A stretch of DNA of 64,000 nt from Caulobacteraceae bacterium (GTDB lineage Bacteria; Pseudomonadota; Alphaproteobacteria; Caulobacterales; Caulobacteraceae), in NCBI GenBank assembly GCA_030446805.1, contig JAUJMO010000003.1, forward strand, positions 1-64,000, in the 5' to 3' direction. Below are positions 27,613 through 36,718 of this stretch, piece by piece. Numbering within the stretch: position 1 is the first letter of the stretch; each line of letters opens with the position of its first letter. A program made the translations under genes and the position numbers. The notes under the pieces are model-generated. The model did no database searches. It saw only the letters and a list, made by a program, of their open reading frames with translations, and was not told the DNA's origin.

Positions 27613-28164
27613 TTAAGCCCGTTGCAGGGCGAACTTGAGTTGATCCAGCCTCGACTTGACCGAGGCGTCGAACAGGCGGGAGCCGACCTTGATCTTGATC
27701 CCGCCCAGGATGGCGGGGTCGACCCGCAGGGTGACTTCGGGCGCCTTGCCCAGCGACTGGCCGAGCGCGGCCGCCAAACTGGCGCTTTGAGTGTCGGTGA
27801 GCGGCACGGCGGTGATCACCTCGGCCTCCACCGCGCCCCGGCGCTCGGCCGAGAGGCGGCGGAAGCCTGCGATCACCTGGGGCAGGGACGAGGTCCGGCG
27901 GTTGGCGGCCAGCAGACCCAGGAACTTGCGCGTCAGCGGCTGAAATCCGGCCCGCTCAGCCAGGGCGTTCAAAGCCCGCGAGCGATCGGCCGCATCGAAC
28001 ACGGGGCTGTCCAGCAATCGGCGCAGGTCGGGGCTTTCGGCCCGCATCGCCTTGAGCGTGTTCAGATCGGCTTCCACCGCCCCAATCCCGTCAGCATCGG
28101 ACGCAAGGTCGAACAGCGCCTGCGCATAGCGCCCGCCCACATTGTTCTGACTGTCGTCGGCCAC
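27613..28164 (-). CDS. atpH: ATP synthase delta subunit
   Basis: A 183-residue delta subunit that links F1 to the peripheral stalk. Typical opening GGRYAQALFDLASDA and C-terminal LGGIKIKVGSRLFDASVKSRLDQLK. GTG at 28164 is chosen (VADDSQNN) since a GGCGGG-like site sits eight bases upstream and the extension to an ATG at 28209 is not conserved in the family. First gene of the operon. Confidence 0.95.
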   Translation of the reverse strand: MADDSQNNVGGRYAQALFDLASDADGIGAVEADLNTLKAMRAESPDLRRLLDSPVFDAADRSRALNALAERAGFQPLTRKFLGLLAANRRTSSLPQVIAGFRRLSAERRGAVEAEVITAVPLTDTQSASLAAALGQSLGKAPEVTLRVDPAILGGIKIKVGSRLFDASVKSRLDQLKFALQRA

Positions 28165-28313
28165 GGAACCCGCCTGGAATGGGAGCGCGCCGCGAACATC
28201 GCGGAGCACTGGAAAGCCTGGGAAACGGACAAGCGCAAAGGCTCGTCAGACGCACGCGTCCGAAGCCGCGGGGGAGATAACAGCGCCCCCCCGCCAAAGC
28301 AACCGGAGCCGCT

Positions 28314-29087
28314 TCAGCGCGGCGCCGCGCCCGACACCGCCGCGAACTGCCCGAGGGCCAGCAGGCGCACCGCGGCCAGGTGCCGATCGATCTCCAGCCG
28401 TCGACGGGCGTCCGCGGCCCAAGGCGCAGCGGTCGCCCTGGCCGGCTCGGGCAGGGCCGCCAGCGCATCGGCCGCCCCGGCCAGGTCGCCGGACGCCAGC
28501 CGCGCCTCCGCCCGCGCCAGCACGGCCTCGGCTCCCACGCCGCGCGGCGGCGTGGGCTCCTGCCCGAACACGCGGCCCAGCGCTCGGCCCAGTCCCGACA
28601 GCCGCTCGCCTCCGCCCTCGGCCCGCAAGGCCGCGCGCGCTCGCGCAGCCACGGCCGGAAAGGCCTCGGCCAGCCCCGCACGGGTGGGCGCGCCGGCCGC
28701 GGCCAGCCCACGCAGGGCCACGAGGTCCGGGGATGCCGGCAGGCTCCGCTCGGCGGCCGCGAGCGCGGGGCCGAAGCCCGACGGGTTCTCCGCCGCCGCG
28801 GTCAGGTTGACGATGGCCAGACCGGAGGCGGACACACGGGCGACCAGCGCCTGATCGGCCTCCAGCCGCGCCACCCGCGCTTCAAGGGCCTGCACCGCCC
28901 GGTTCGCCGCCGCCAACTCTCGCGCCATCGTCGCGGGCTGACTCCGGGCCGGAGTCGTTGTCCGGCGCGCGGTGAACCAGCCCCCCATGAAGGCCAGCAG
29001 CACCGCCAGGAGCGCCGCCCACAGCTTGGGTGAGCCGACCCGGCTGCGAGCGGTTGAGGGGCTTGGGGGCGGGGCTGGGTCCGACAT
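28314..29087 (-). CDS. Mic60/mitofilin-like (COG4223) membrane protein
   Basis: A 257-residue protein with a proline-rich cytoplasmic start, one membrane helix (about 20-39), a short coiled coil (about 55-78, AANRAVQALEARVARLEADQ) and a helical C-terminal domain ending in a mitofilin-like module (ADARRRLEIDRHLAAVRLLA). Alphaproteobacterial Mic60 proteins shape inner-membrane folds, and in mitochondria Mic60 organises cristae. It lies upstream of atpH in the same direction (149-base gap). The family call rests on architecture and is moderately sure. Confidence 0.65.
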   Translation of the reverse strand: MSDPAPPPSPSTARSRVGSPKLWAALLAVLLAFMGGWFTARRTTTPARSQPATMARELAAANRAVQALEARVARLEADQALVARVSASGLAIVNLTAAAENPSGFGPALAAAERSLPASPDLVALRGLAAAGAPTRAGLAEAFPAVAARARAALRAEGGGERLSGLGRALGRVFGQEPTPPRGVGAEAVLARAEARLASGDLAGAADALAALPEPARATAAPWAADARRRLEIDRHLAAVRLLALGQFAAVSGAAPR

Positions 29088-29162
29088 GGCGGGAGCCTTG
29101 GCCCGCCTGCACCGTGGCGTCCAGCCGCTGCACGGGGGTCCTGGATGGGCTAGGACGCGTCC

Positions 29163-29939
29163 ATGTTCTCCGATGACGAGGTCGAGCGGTATTCCCGTCA
29201 ACTTGTGCTGCGCGACTGGGGCGGCCCCGGCCAGCAGCGACTCAAGCGCGCGCGCGTGTTGATGGTGGGCGCGGGCGGCCTGGGGGGGCCCGCCGCGCTG
29301 GCGCTGGCGGGGGCCGGGGTTGGAACCCTGGGTCTGGTCGACTTCGACACGGTGAGCTTGTCCAACCTGCACCGTCAGGTCCAGTTCGACACCGCCGATG
29401 TGGGCGCCCCCAAGATCGAAGCCGCCGCGCAGCGGCTGCGGGGGCTCAACCCGCACACGGCCGTGGACCTCCACCCGGTTCGCCTTGCCTCCGACAACGC
29501 GCGCGATCTGGTCCGTGCCTACGACCTGGTCCTGGACGGCACGGATGACTTCACCGCGCGCGCCCAGGTGAACGCCGCCTGCATAGCCGAAGGCCGTCCC
29601 CTGGTGTCGGGCGCCGTGGCCCGCTGGAGCGGCCAGGTCGGGGTCTTCACCGGCCGCCCTTGCTGGCGCTGCCTCGTGCCCGCGGCGCCGCCGGAGGCTG
29701 AAACCTGCGCCGCGGTCGGGGTGGCCGGCCCGCTGACCGCCCTCGTCGGCGGCCTCATGGCCCTGGAGGCGGTCAAGCTCCTGACGGGCGCCGGCGAGCC
29801 CCTGGTCGGCCGGCTCATCCTTCATGACGGCCTGACCGCCCAGGCCCGCACCGTCCGCGTGGCCGCCGATCCCGAGTGCCCCGTGTGCAGCCGTTCCCGT
29901 CGACACCCTCCGGAGTCGGAGGCTAGGGAGGGCGCATGA
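29163..29939 (+). CDS. moeB: MoeB/ThiF-family adenylyltransferase
   Basis: A 258-residue E1-like enzyme that adenylates the C-terminal glycine of a MoaD/ThiS-type sulfur carrier. It has ERYSRQLVLRDWG, the nucleotide-binding VGAGGLGGPAA, the VDFDTVSLSNLHRQ block, DGTDDFTARAQVN and paired zinc cysteines (CWRC and CPVC). No rhodanese domain. It diverges from the Mic60-like gene. Its stop overlaps the next gene's start (ATGA, 29936-29939). Whether it serves MoaD or ThiS cannot be told from here. Confidence 0.88.
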   Translation: MFSDDEVERYSRQLVLRDWGGPGQQRLKRARVLMVGAGGLGGPAALALAGAGVGTLGLVDFDTVSLSNLHRQVQFDTADVGAPKIEAAAQRLRGLNPHTAVDLHPVRLASDNARDLVRAYDLVLDGTDDFTARAQVNAACIAEGRPLVSGAVARWSGQVGVFTGRPCWRCLVPAAPPEAETCAAVGVAGPLTALVGGLMALEAVKLLTGAGEPLVGRLILHDGLTAQARTVRVAADPECPVCSRSRRHPPESEAREGA

Positions 29940-30457
29940 CGGCGAATCGCAGCCTATTCGCGGCCGCCCTGCTCCTGGCCGCCTTGTTCAGCCCCGCCTC
30001 GCCGGGCGCACAGGACTCGCGCGTGGGCCCTTCCGGGCTGCCCGTGCCCCGTTGGGTGTCGCTCAAGTTCGACAAGGTGAACGCCCGGGCCGGCCCCGGC
30101 GACGATCACCGGCTGCTGTGGGTGTACCGTGTCCGCAGCCTACCGGTGCAGGTGATCCAGGAAACCGTGGACTGGCGGCGCGTCTGCGATCCCGACGGCG
30201 GTCTGGCCTGGGTGCACAAACGCACCACCAACGGCGAGCGCACCGCCATGAACCTCCAGCCGCAGCCCCTGCCGCTGGCAAGCGGCCCCAGCACCGGAGC
30301 CGGGGTTCGGGCCTTTTGGACTCCTCGCTCGCTGGGCGAGCTCAAGCAGTGCCGCAACGGCTGGTGCCAGATCGAGGTCGAGGGGCAAGAGGGCTGGGTC
30401 CGCCAGGGCGCCGTCTGGGGCGGCAAACAGGGCGCGGTCTGCCGCAGGCCGGGCTAA
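29936..30457 (+). CDS. exported SH3-domain protein
   Basis: A 173-residue protein with an N-terminal signal peptide (about 1-25, AALLLAALFSPASPGAQ) and two SH3-like modules: FDKVNARAGPGDDHRLLWVY at about 44-63 and CRNGWCQIEVEGQEGWV near 138-154. Bacterial SH3 domains of this kind bind cell-wall or surface ligands. It is coupled to moeB by a 4-base overlap, a common alphaproteobacterial neighbour. Exact role unknown. Confidence 0.82.
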   Translation: MTANRSLFAAALLLAALFSPASPGAQDSRVGPSGLPVPRWVSLKFDKVNARAGPGDDHRLLWVYRVRSLPVQVIQETVDWRRVCDPDGGLAWVHKRTTNGERTAMNLQPQPLPLASGPSTGAGVRAFWTPRSLGELKQCRNGWCQIEVEGQEGWVRQGAVWGGKQGAVCRRPG

Positions 30458-30535
30458 GGCCGCGGCGGGCCTGTCCGGTTGAGGCCCGCGCGCGGGGCGT
30501 GCTAGGCCCTCGCGCACACCGCAGAAGGAGCGTGT

Positions 30536-31123
30536 ATGTCGCTCGCCGAGCCCACAGCCCTCGAGGCCGCCGCTCAAGCCCGGCCCTCGTCGTTCAACAC
30601 CGAAGCGCTGCTGGCCTGTGCGCGCGGCGAGCTGTTCGGGCCCGGCAACGCCCAGCTGCCCTACCCTCCCATGCTGATGATGGACCGCGTGGTCGAGATC
30701 AACAGCACCGGCGGCAAGCACGGCAAGGGCTATATGGAGGCCGAGCTCGACGTCCATCGGGACCAGTGGTTCTTCCACTGCCACTTCATCAAGGACCCGG
30801 TGATGCCGGGCGCCCTGGGGCTGGACGCCATGTGGCAGCTGGTGGGCTTCCACCTGGGCTGGCTGGGCGCCCCCGGCCGGGGGCGCGCCCTGGGCGTGGG
30901 CGAGGTCAAGTTCAGGGGGCAGGTGACCCCTGACGTGAAGAAGGTGGTCTATCGCATCGACATGAAGCGGGTGATCCTTCGCCGCCTGGTCCTGGGGATA
31001 GCCGACGGCGTTCTGGAGGCCGACGGGCGGGTCATCTACACGGCGTCGGACCTGCGCGTCGGGCTGTTCAGCGCCGAGTCGCTGCAAGGCGTCGAGCTGG
31101 CCGCTCCGGGCGCGGGAGCCTGA
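30536..31123 (+). CDS. fabA: beta-hydroxydecanoyl-ACP dehydratase/isomerase
   Basis: A 195-residue FabA that dehydrates and isomerises 3-hydroxydecanoyl-ACP, the branch point for anaerobic unsaturated fatty acid synthesis. The active-site H83 lies in [11 protein letters not shown] and D97 in [19 protein letters not shown] is also typical. A strong AGAAGGAG ribosome binding site precedes the ATG. fabB follows after four bases. Confidence 0.97.
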   Translation: MSLAEPTALEAAAQARPSSFNTEALLACARGELFGPGNAQLPYPPMLMMDRVVEINSTGGKHGKGYMEAELDVHRDQWFFHCHFIKDPVMPGALGLDAMWQLVGFHLGWLGAPGRGRALGVGEVKFRGQVTPDVKKVVYRIDMKRVILRRLVLGIADGVLEADGRVIYTASDLRVGLFSAESLQGVELAAPGAGA

Positions 31124-31127
31124 GCGC

Positions 31128-32345
31128 ATGCGTCGTGTGGTCGTCACGGGCCTGGGGATCGTGTCTTCGATCGGGGCGGACGCGGAGGCCGTGGCCGAGT
31201 CCCTGAGAACGGCGCGTTCCGGCATCAGCGCCGCCCCCCGGTACAAGGAGCTGGGGTTCCGCTCCCAGGTTCACGGCGATCCCGGGCTCGAATGGGAGTC
31301 GCTGGTCGATCGCCGGGCGGCGCGGTTCCTGGCCGAAGGGCTGGCTTACGGCCACATCGCCATGGAGCAGGCCATCGCCGACAGCGGCCTCGGTCCCGAC
31401 GAAGTGAGCCACGAGAAGACAGGCATCATCTTCGGCTCCGGCGGCCCGTCCACCAGCACCATTGTGGCCGCCGCCCAGACCACCCGTGACAAGGGTCCCA
31501 AGCGGGTGGGCCCCTTCGCCGTTCCCAAGGCCATGTGCTCCGGCCCCTCCGCCACCCTGGCCACCTGGTTCAAGATCAAGGGCCTGAACTTCTCGATCAG
31601 CTCGGCCTGCACCACCTCCGCCCACTGCATCGGCACGGCCTATGAGCAGATCCAGCTCGGCAAACAGGACGTGGTCTTCGCCGGCGGGACCGAGGAGCTG
31701 GATTGGACCTTGTCGCACCTGTTCGACGCCATGGGCGCGATGAGCAGCCGCTACAACGACACCCCCGCCGTGGCCTCACGCGCCTACGACGTGAACCGCG
31801 ACGGCTTTGTCATCGCCGGCGGGGCCGGCATGGTCGTGCTCGAGGATCTGGAGCGGGCCAAGGCCCGCGGCGCGAAAGTCTGGGCCGAGGTCACCGGCTA
31901 CGCCGCCAATTCGGACGGCTACGACATGGTGGCCCCCTCCGGCGAGGGCGCCGCGCGCTGCATGCGTTTGGCGCTGGAGAGCGCCGGCGGGCGGCGGATC
32001 GACTACCTCAACCCTCACGGCACCAGCACGCCGGTGGGCGACGCCAAGGAGATGGCCGCGGTCCGGGACGTCTTCGGCGAGGAGGCCCCGCTGATCTCGT
32101 CCACCAAATCCCTGACGGGTCACAGCCTGGGCGCGGCCGGCGCGCAGGAGGCGATCTATTCCATGCTGATGATGCAGGGCGGCTTCGCGGCCGAGTCCGC
32201 GCATATCGACGAGCTGGACCCCGAGTTCGCCGACATGCCCATCCTGCGCGAGCGCCGGGACGTGCAGCTCGAGCACGTCATGAGCAACAGCTTCGGCTTC
32301 GGCGGCACCAACGGGTGCCTCATACTAAGCCGCTACGACGGCTGA
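31128..32345 (+). CDS. fabB: beta-ketoacyl-ACP synthase I
   Basis: A 405-residue condensing enzyme that elongates cis-3-decenoyl-ACP made by FabA. The Cys-His-His triad is present: C161 in [10 protein letters not shown], the histidine of [11 protein letters not shown] and that of [12 protein letters not shown]. Its 3' end overlaps the convergent glycosyltransferase gene by 21 bases. Confidence 0.97.
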   Translation: MRRVVVTGLGIVSSIGADAEAVAESLRTARSGISAAPRYKELGFRSQVHGDPGLEWESLVDRRAARFLAEGLAYGHIAMEQAIADSGLGPDEVSHEKTGIIFGSGGPSTSTIVAAAQTTRDKGPKRVGPFAVPKAMCSGPSATLATWFKIKGLNFSISSACTTSAHCIGTAYEQIQLGKQDVVFAGGTEELDWTLSHLFDAMGAMSSRYNDTPAVASRAYDVNRDGFVIAGGAGMVVLEDLERAKARGAKVWAEVTGYAANSDGYDMVAPSGEGAARCMRLALESAGGRRIDYLNPHGTSTPVGDAKEMAAVRDVFGEEAPLISSTKSLTGHSLGAAGAQEAIYSMLMMQGGFAAESAHIDELDPEFADMPILRERRDVQLEHVMSNSFGFGGTNGCLILSRYDG

Positions 32346-33635
32346 GCGCGCCAGCACTTCCGAGATCGCCTGGGCGGCCCTCCCCGCCCCGTCCTCCCGC
32401 CTGATCACGGCGGCCGCGGACTGCGCCGCCCGGGCGTACTCCGGATCGCCCAACAAGGTCGCCAGCGCCGTGGTGGCGCGCGCGGCGGAATAGCGGCGCC
32501 AGGGCAGGGTGCGGGCCACGCCCAGCCGGACCAGCCGCGCGGCGTTGTCCGGTTGGTCGGCGAAGAAGGGCACCACCAGCTGGGGCCGCCCGGCCCGGAG
32601 CGCCTGGGCCGTGGTGCCGATCCCGCCGTGGTGCACGATCACCCGCGCGCGCGGGAACAGTTGGGAGTGCGGCGCATAGCTCACCGCCACCGCGCGAGGC
32701 CCCGTCTCGCCCGCCCAGCGGGGCGCCGCCTCCGGCCCGACCAGCAGCACCGCCCGCATTCCCAGCCGTTCGGCCGCCAGCAGGCCGTGGCGGTAGAAGC
32801 GCTCGCCTTGCAGCACCGCCGCGCTGCCCAGGGTGAACACGGCTGGCGGGGGCCCGGCCCGCAGGAAGGCTTCGAGTTCGGGCGAGAGCGCGTCCGCGCC
32901 CCCCGCCTCGCTGTCGTAAAAGGTCGAGCCCACGATGGCCGCGACGTCCGGGAAGTCCGGCTGCATGGCCCCCAGCAGCGGCGAGTACAGGCCCAACACC
33001 CGCTCCGACACGTCGAAGTGCCCGGTGAACACCGGATCGCGCTCCGCAGGCAGGCCCAACTCGCGCCGCAGCCGCTGCAGCGGCTTGGCCCAACTGGTGG
33101 TGGCCTGCTTAACAAGCGCGAACAACAGCTCCGCACCCTTGGGACCCAGCTTGGTCGGCAGCGTCCCCAGCCAGGGATAGGGCAGCAGCACGGGCGGGTC
33201 GTGCGCCGACAGAAAGGTCAGCGGCTGCAGCACCAGGGCCACGAAGGGCAGGCCGCGCACCTCCGCGGCGATCCGCGCCCCAAAGGCGAAATTGGTCCCG
33301 GCCACCAGATCGGCTCCGGCCGTGGCCTCCAGCGCGTCCTCGAAGCTTCGCCGCACGTAGGGAAACAGCACGTCCTTGAAGAGGAAGTCGTCGCCCGCGA
33401 TCATCCGGCGCATGGCTTCGGCCGGATCCACGCCAAGGTCGCGTTCGATGTCGGTGAAGTCCGGCCGCACGGCCGCGAACCTCAGCCCCTCGGCCTCCAC
33501 CTTGGCCCGATGCCCTTCGGAGGTGGCGATCACCGCCTCGACGCCCAGCGCCCGCAGCCGCAACGCCACGGCCAGCATCGGATGGAGGTCGCCGAGAGAT
33601 CCGAACGTGGCCAGCACGACCCGTCGCTTCGCCAT
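32325..33635 (-). CDS. GT1-family (UGT/MGT-like) glycosyltransferase
   Basis: A 436-residue GT-B glycosyltransferase resembling sterol/macrolide glucosyltransferases. The N-terminus carries the acceptor-site [10 protein letters not shown] (about 10-19) and the C-terminal half the donor-binding block [15 protein letters not shown] ... [15 protein letters not shown]. The acceptor is probably a lipid or small hydrophobic molecule; the neighbouring fatty-acid genes fit that but prove nothing. ATG 33635 ([12 protein letters not shown]) is chosen over an in-frame ATG eight codons upstream. It is convergent with fabB, overlapping it by 21 bases. Confidence 0.82.
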   Translation of the reverse strand: MAKRRVVLATFGSLGDLHPMLAVALRLRALGVEAVIATSEGHRAKVEAEGLRFAAVRPDFTDIERDLGVDPAEAMRRMIAGDDFLFKDVLFPYVRRSFEDALEATAGADLVAGTNFAFGARIAAEVRGLPFVALVLQPLTFLSAHDPPVLLPYPWLGTLPTKLGPKGAELLFALVKQATTSWAKPLQRLRRELGLPAERDPVFTGHFDVSERVLGLYSPLLGAMQPDFPDVAAIVGSTFYDSEAGGADALSPELEAFLRAGPPPAVFTLGSAAVLQGERFYRHGLLAAERLGMRAVLLVGPEAAPRWAGETGPRAVAVSYAPHSQLFPRARVIVHHGGIGTTAQALRAGRPQLVVPFFADQPDNAARLVRLGVARTLPWRRYSAARATTALATLLGDPEYARAAQSAAAVIRREDGAGRAAQAISEVLARSAVVAA

Positions 33636-33777
33636 GCCTCCCCTTTCCGCCCGCCTCAAGATAGGCGGACCCTACATGCGCCCGGCCCTGCGACAAGCGT
33701 GCCGCCGACACTGGGCGCCTTGCCCTGCGCCCGCCCCCTCCGCTAGGCCGGAGCCGAACACGCAGGGACCGATCAAG

Positions 33778-34602
33778 ATGGCCGAGGGCTGGAGCTTTCC
33801 GAAGGGCGAACTGCTGGCCGGCAAGAAGGGCCTCGTCATGGGCGTGGCCAACGACAAGTCCATCGCCTGGGGCATCGCTTCCCAGTTGGCCGCCCAAGGC
33901 GCCGAACTCGCTTTCACCTACATGGGCGAGGCCCTGGAGCGCCGCGTCCGACCCTTGGTCGAGAGCATCGGCGCGGAGGTCATGATCCCCGCCGACGTCG
34001 CGGACGACGGCTCCATGGACGCCGCCTTCGCCGAAGTGGAGCGGCGGTTCGGACGGCTCGACTTCCTCGTCCACTCCATCGCCTTCGCCAACCGGGAGGA
34101 ACTCAAGGGATCCTTCATCGACAACACCACCCGCGAAGGCTTCCTCACGGCCATGAACGTGTCGGTCTTCTCCTTCGTGGACAGTGCGCGCCGCGCCGCC
34201 CGCCTGATGCAGCCCGGGGGCTCCATCATCACCATGACCTATCTCGGCTCGGAGCGGGTCATCCCCAATTACAACACCATGGGCGTGGCCAAGGCCGCGC
34301 TGGAAGCGGCCACTCGCTACGCGGCCAAGGACCTCGGGTCCAAGGGCGTGCGCGTGAACGCCATCTCCGCCGGTGCGATGCGCACCCTGTCCCTGGCCGG
34401 AATCTCCGGGGGGCGCGAGAAGCTGAGCCAGGGCCGCAAGTTCTCGGCGCTTAAGGAGGACACCTCCATGGAGGGCGTGGCCGGCGCCGCCCTCTGGCTC
34501 GTGTCCGACCTTGGCCGCTCCACCACCGGCGAGGTGGTCCACGTGGACGCCGGCTTCCACATGATCGGCCTGCCCGACGAAGAGGCCGATCAGACCGCCT
34601 GA
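33778..34602 (+). CDS. fabI: enoyl-ACP reductase FabI
   Basis: A 274-residue NADH-dependent SDR that makes the last reduction of each fatty-acid cycle. The FabI signature is full: GVANDKSIAWGIA cofactor loop, Y155 and Y165 with K172 (YNTMGVAKA), and the SAGAMRTLSLAGI substrate loop. FabI is the triclosan/isoniazid-type target family. An AGGGA site precedes ATG 33778. It belongs functionally with fabA-fabB upstream but is separated from them by the opposite-strand glycosyltransferase. Confidence 0.96.
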   Translation: MAEGWSFPKGELLAGKKGLVMGVANDKSIAWGIASQLAAQGAELAFTYMGEALERRVRPLVESIGAEVMIPADVADDGSMDAAFAEVERRFGRLDFLVHSIAFANREELKGSFIDNTTREGFLTAMNVSVFSFVDSARRAARLMQPGGSIITMTYLGSERVIPNYNTMGVAKAALEAATRYAAKDLGSKGVRVNAISAGAMRTLSLAGISGGREKLSQGRKFSALKEDTSMEGVAGAALWLVSDLGRSTTGEVVHVDAGFHMIGLPDEEADQTA

Positions 34603-34722
34603 TCGGGGCGGTCCGTTCGACCGGCGCCGCGATTTCAGCAAAGGTGTGGCGCCCCGGAAGCTTCCTAAACCGGCAAGTCAGGCTAAGCCGTTCGGAGGGT
34701 CGGAAAACGCCGGGAGAGACAC

Positions 34723-36576
34723 ATGCGTCGTCAACTGCTCGCCGGGGCGGCCGCCGCCTGCGCCCTCCTGGCCGCCGGATCAGCTTGCGCCCAGGCCTAT
34801 GGCCGCCTGGTCGTCTTCGGCGACAGCCTTAGCGACAACGGCAACCTTTTTCGCGTGACCGGCGGGCGGCCGCCGGCGCCGCCGTCCCCGCCCTATTTCC
34901 AGGGGCGCTTCAGCAATGGGCCTGTGTTCACCGAGCTGCTCGGTTTCGCCAACACCGTCGAGCGGCGGGTGGCCTGTGCGAACAATCTCGCCGATCCGAG
35001 CTGCAACCAGAACTTCGCCTTTGGCGGGGCCCGCACCGACCTTTCCACCTCGCCTCCCGGCATCCGGCTGCAGCTGCAATCCTATCTGGCGGGCGGCGGG
35101 CGCTTCACCCCCACGGACCTGGTCAGCGTCTACGGAGGGGCCAACAACATCTTCCAAGGAATCGGAGCGGCCGCCGTCTCCCCCAGCCCCACGGCCGCCA
35201 TCACCGGCCTGACCAATGCGGCCGCCGCCGACATCGGTCTGGTCATCAACAGCGTGGCGAGGGCGGGCGCCGGGACGATCCTGGTCCCCAATCTCCCCAG
35301 CCTCGGGGCCACGCCCCAATTCAACGGCTTTGTCGCGGCCAACGCCCCGGCCGGCCCCTTGGCCGAGTTCGCCACAGGAACGCTCAACGCCGCCCTGTTG
35401 GCCCAGGCGAACGCCGCCGCCGCCGCCAATCCTGGGACCAACTTCATCTATATGGACGTGAACCGGTTCAACGCCTTTGTGCTGGCCAACCCCGGCGCCT
35501 TCGGCTTCACCAACACCATTACGCCCTGCTTGAACCCGACCACGGGCGCGGTCTGCGCCAACCCCGATCAGTTCCTCTTCTGGGACAACGTCCACCCGAC
35601 CGCCGCCGGACACCGCGGCCTGGCCGCGCTCGCCCTGGAATACCTCTTTTACGGCTCGATCGGAGCCGCCACGGCCGCACTGGGCGAGACCAGCCTTGAG
35701 CACCGCGAGTCCGCCACGGGCGCCGCCCTGGACCGTCTGGAGGAAGACCGCGAAGGCGACGGGCCACGCTTCTCGCTGGCCCTGGACGGCGGCCGCGGTA
35801 CGGTGGACGCCCGCGGCAGCGTGCCCGGCATCGAGCGCGACACGGCCGCCGTTCGCGTGTCCGTCGACACCCTGCTACGCCCTGACTTTACGGTGGGCGC
35901 CCAATTCTCAGCGGCGCACTCGGAGGCCCAGGTCGGAGCCCTGGAGTTTCAGACCGACAGCCTGGGCTTTGACGCCTATCTGGGCTTCACGCGAGGCGCC
36001 GTGTTCGTGAACCTGGTGGGCGGCGGGTCCAGCGACGAGTACACCGACTACCGCCGCCGCACCGGGGCGGGTCGCGTGATCCACTTCGCGGACCGCGTCA
36101 CCGGCTCCAGCCTGGGCGGCAAGATCCAGACTGGCTTGCGTCTGCCCTTCGGCCAGGCCGAGCTCTCGCCCCGCGTGGCCGTCTCCGCCAAAAGGGTGGA
36201 GGTGGAGGCCTTCAGCGAGAACGGTCCCGCGGCCCGCCACGCGATCCGGCGCCACGACATCGAGGCCGCCGCGGCCGAGGCCGCGCTCCGCCTGGAGAGC
36301 CCCTTGGGCGGCGGCCGCTTCCGGGCTCACCTGGAAGGCGGCTACGGCGACTTTTTCGATTACGACGGGGCGGTGGCCGTGGCGCTGGCGGACAATCCCG
36401 CCCGCCCGATTGAAACCGAGGTCGACGCCCCCGGCCGCGGCGCCCTGCTCAAGGCTGGCGTGGAAGGTCAGGTGTTCGGGGGCCTCCAGCTCGGCTTGGC
36501 CTACCACGGCCGCTTCGACGGAGGCTCCGACAACCACGCCGCCCGCCTCAGCCTCACCTATCGCCCGGGAAGCTGA
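34723..36576 (+). CDS. GDSL/SGNH esterase autotransporter
   Basis: A 617-residue type V secreted esterase. A signal peptide (about 1-24) is followed by an SGNH hydrolase passenger (about 27-310): nucleophile S35 in VFGDSLSDNGN, GGANNI block III, and D288-x-x-H291 (DNVHPTAAGH). The C-terminal part from about 355 alternates like a 12-strand beta-barrel, with aromatic-rich strands such as GLQLGLAYHGRF. It ends in RPGS instead of the usual terminal aromatic. Such EstA-like proteins display lipase/esterase activity on the cell surface. Confidence 0.9.
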   Translation: MRRQLLAGAAAACALLAAGSACAQAYGRLVVFGDSLSDNGNLFRVTGGRPPAPPSPPYFQGRFSNGPVFTELLGFANTVERRVACANNLADPSCNQNFAFGGARTDLSTSPPGIRLQLQSYLAGGGRFTPTDLVSVYGGANNIFQGIGAAAVSPSPTAAITGLTNAAAADIGLVINSVARAGAGTILVPNLPSLGATPQFNGFVAANAPAGPLAEFATGTLNAALLAQANAAAAANPGTNFIYMDVNRFNAFVLANPGAFGFTNTITPCLNPTTGAVCANPDQFLFWDNVHPTAAGHRGLAALALEYLFYGSIGAATAALGETSLEHRESATGAALDRLEEDREGDGPRFSLALDGGRGTVDARGSVPGIERDTAAVRVSVDTLLRPDFTVGAQFSAAHSEAQVGALEFQTDSLGFDAYLGFTRGAVFVNLVGGGSSDEYTDYRRRTGAGRVIHFADRVTGSSLGGKIQTGLRLPFGQAELSPRVAVSAKRVEVEAFSENGPAARHAIRRHDIEAAAAEAALRLESPLGGGRFRAHLEGGYGDFFDYDGAVAVALADNPARPIETEVDAPGRGALLKAGVEGQVFGGLQLGLAYHGRFDGGSDNHAARLSLTYRPGS

Positions 36577-36718
36577 GTCCCGCTCCCAGACCTGCTCCCG
36601 TCCGGGACGCTGAGGGCGTTTGAGCTCCGCCGCCACCTGACCTAAGCTTCACTTGGCGTGACCGGCCCAGCCCCTTAGGTTGGAAGCGGTCCGCCAGGGG
36701 CCGGGCACGAGGGGCGCC

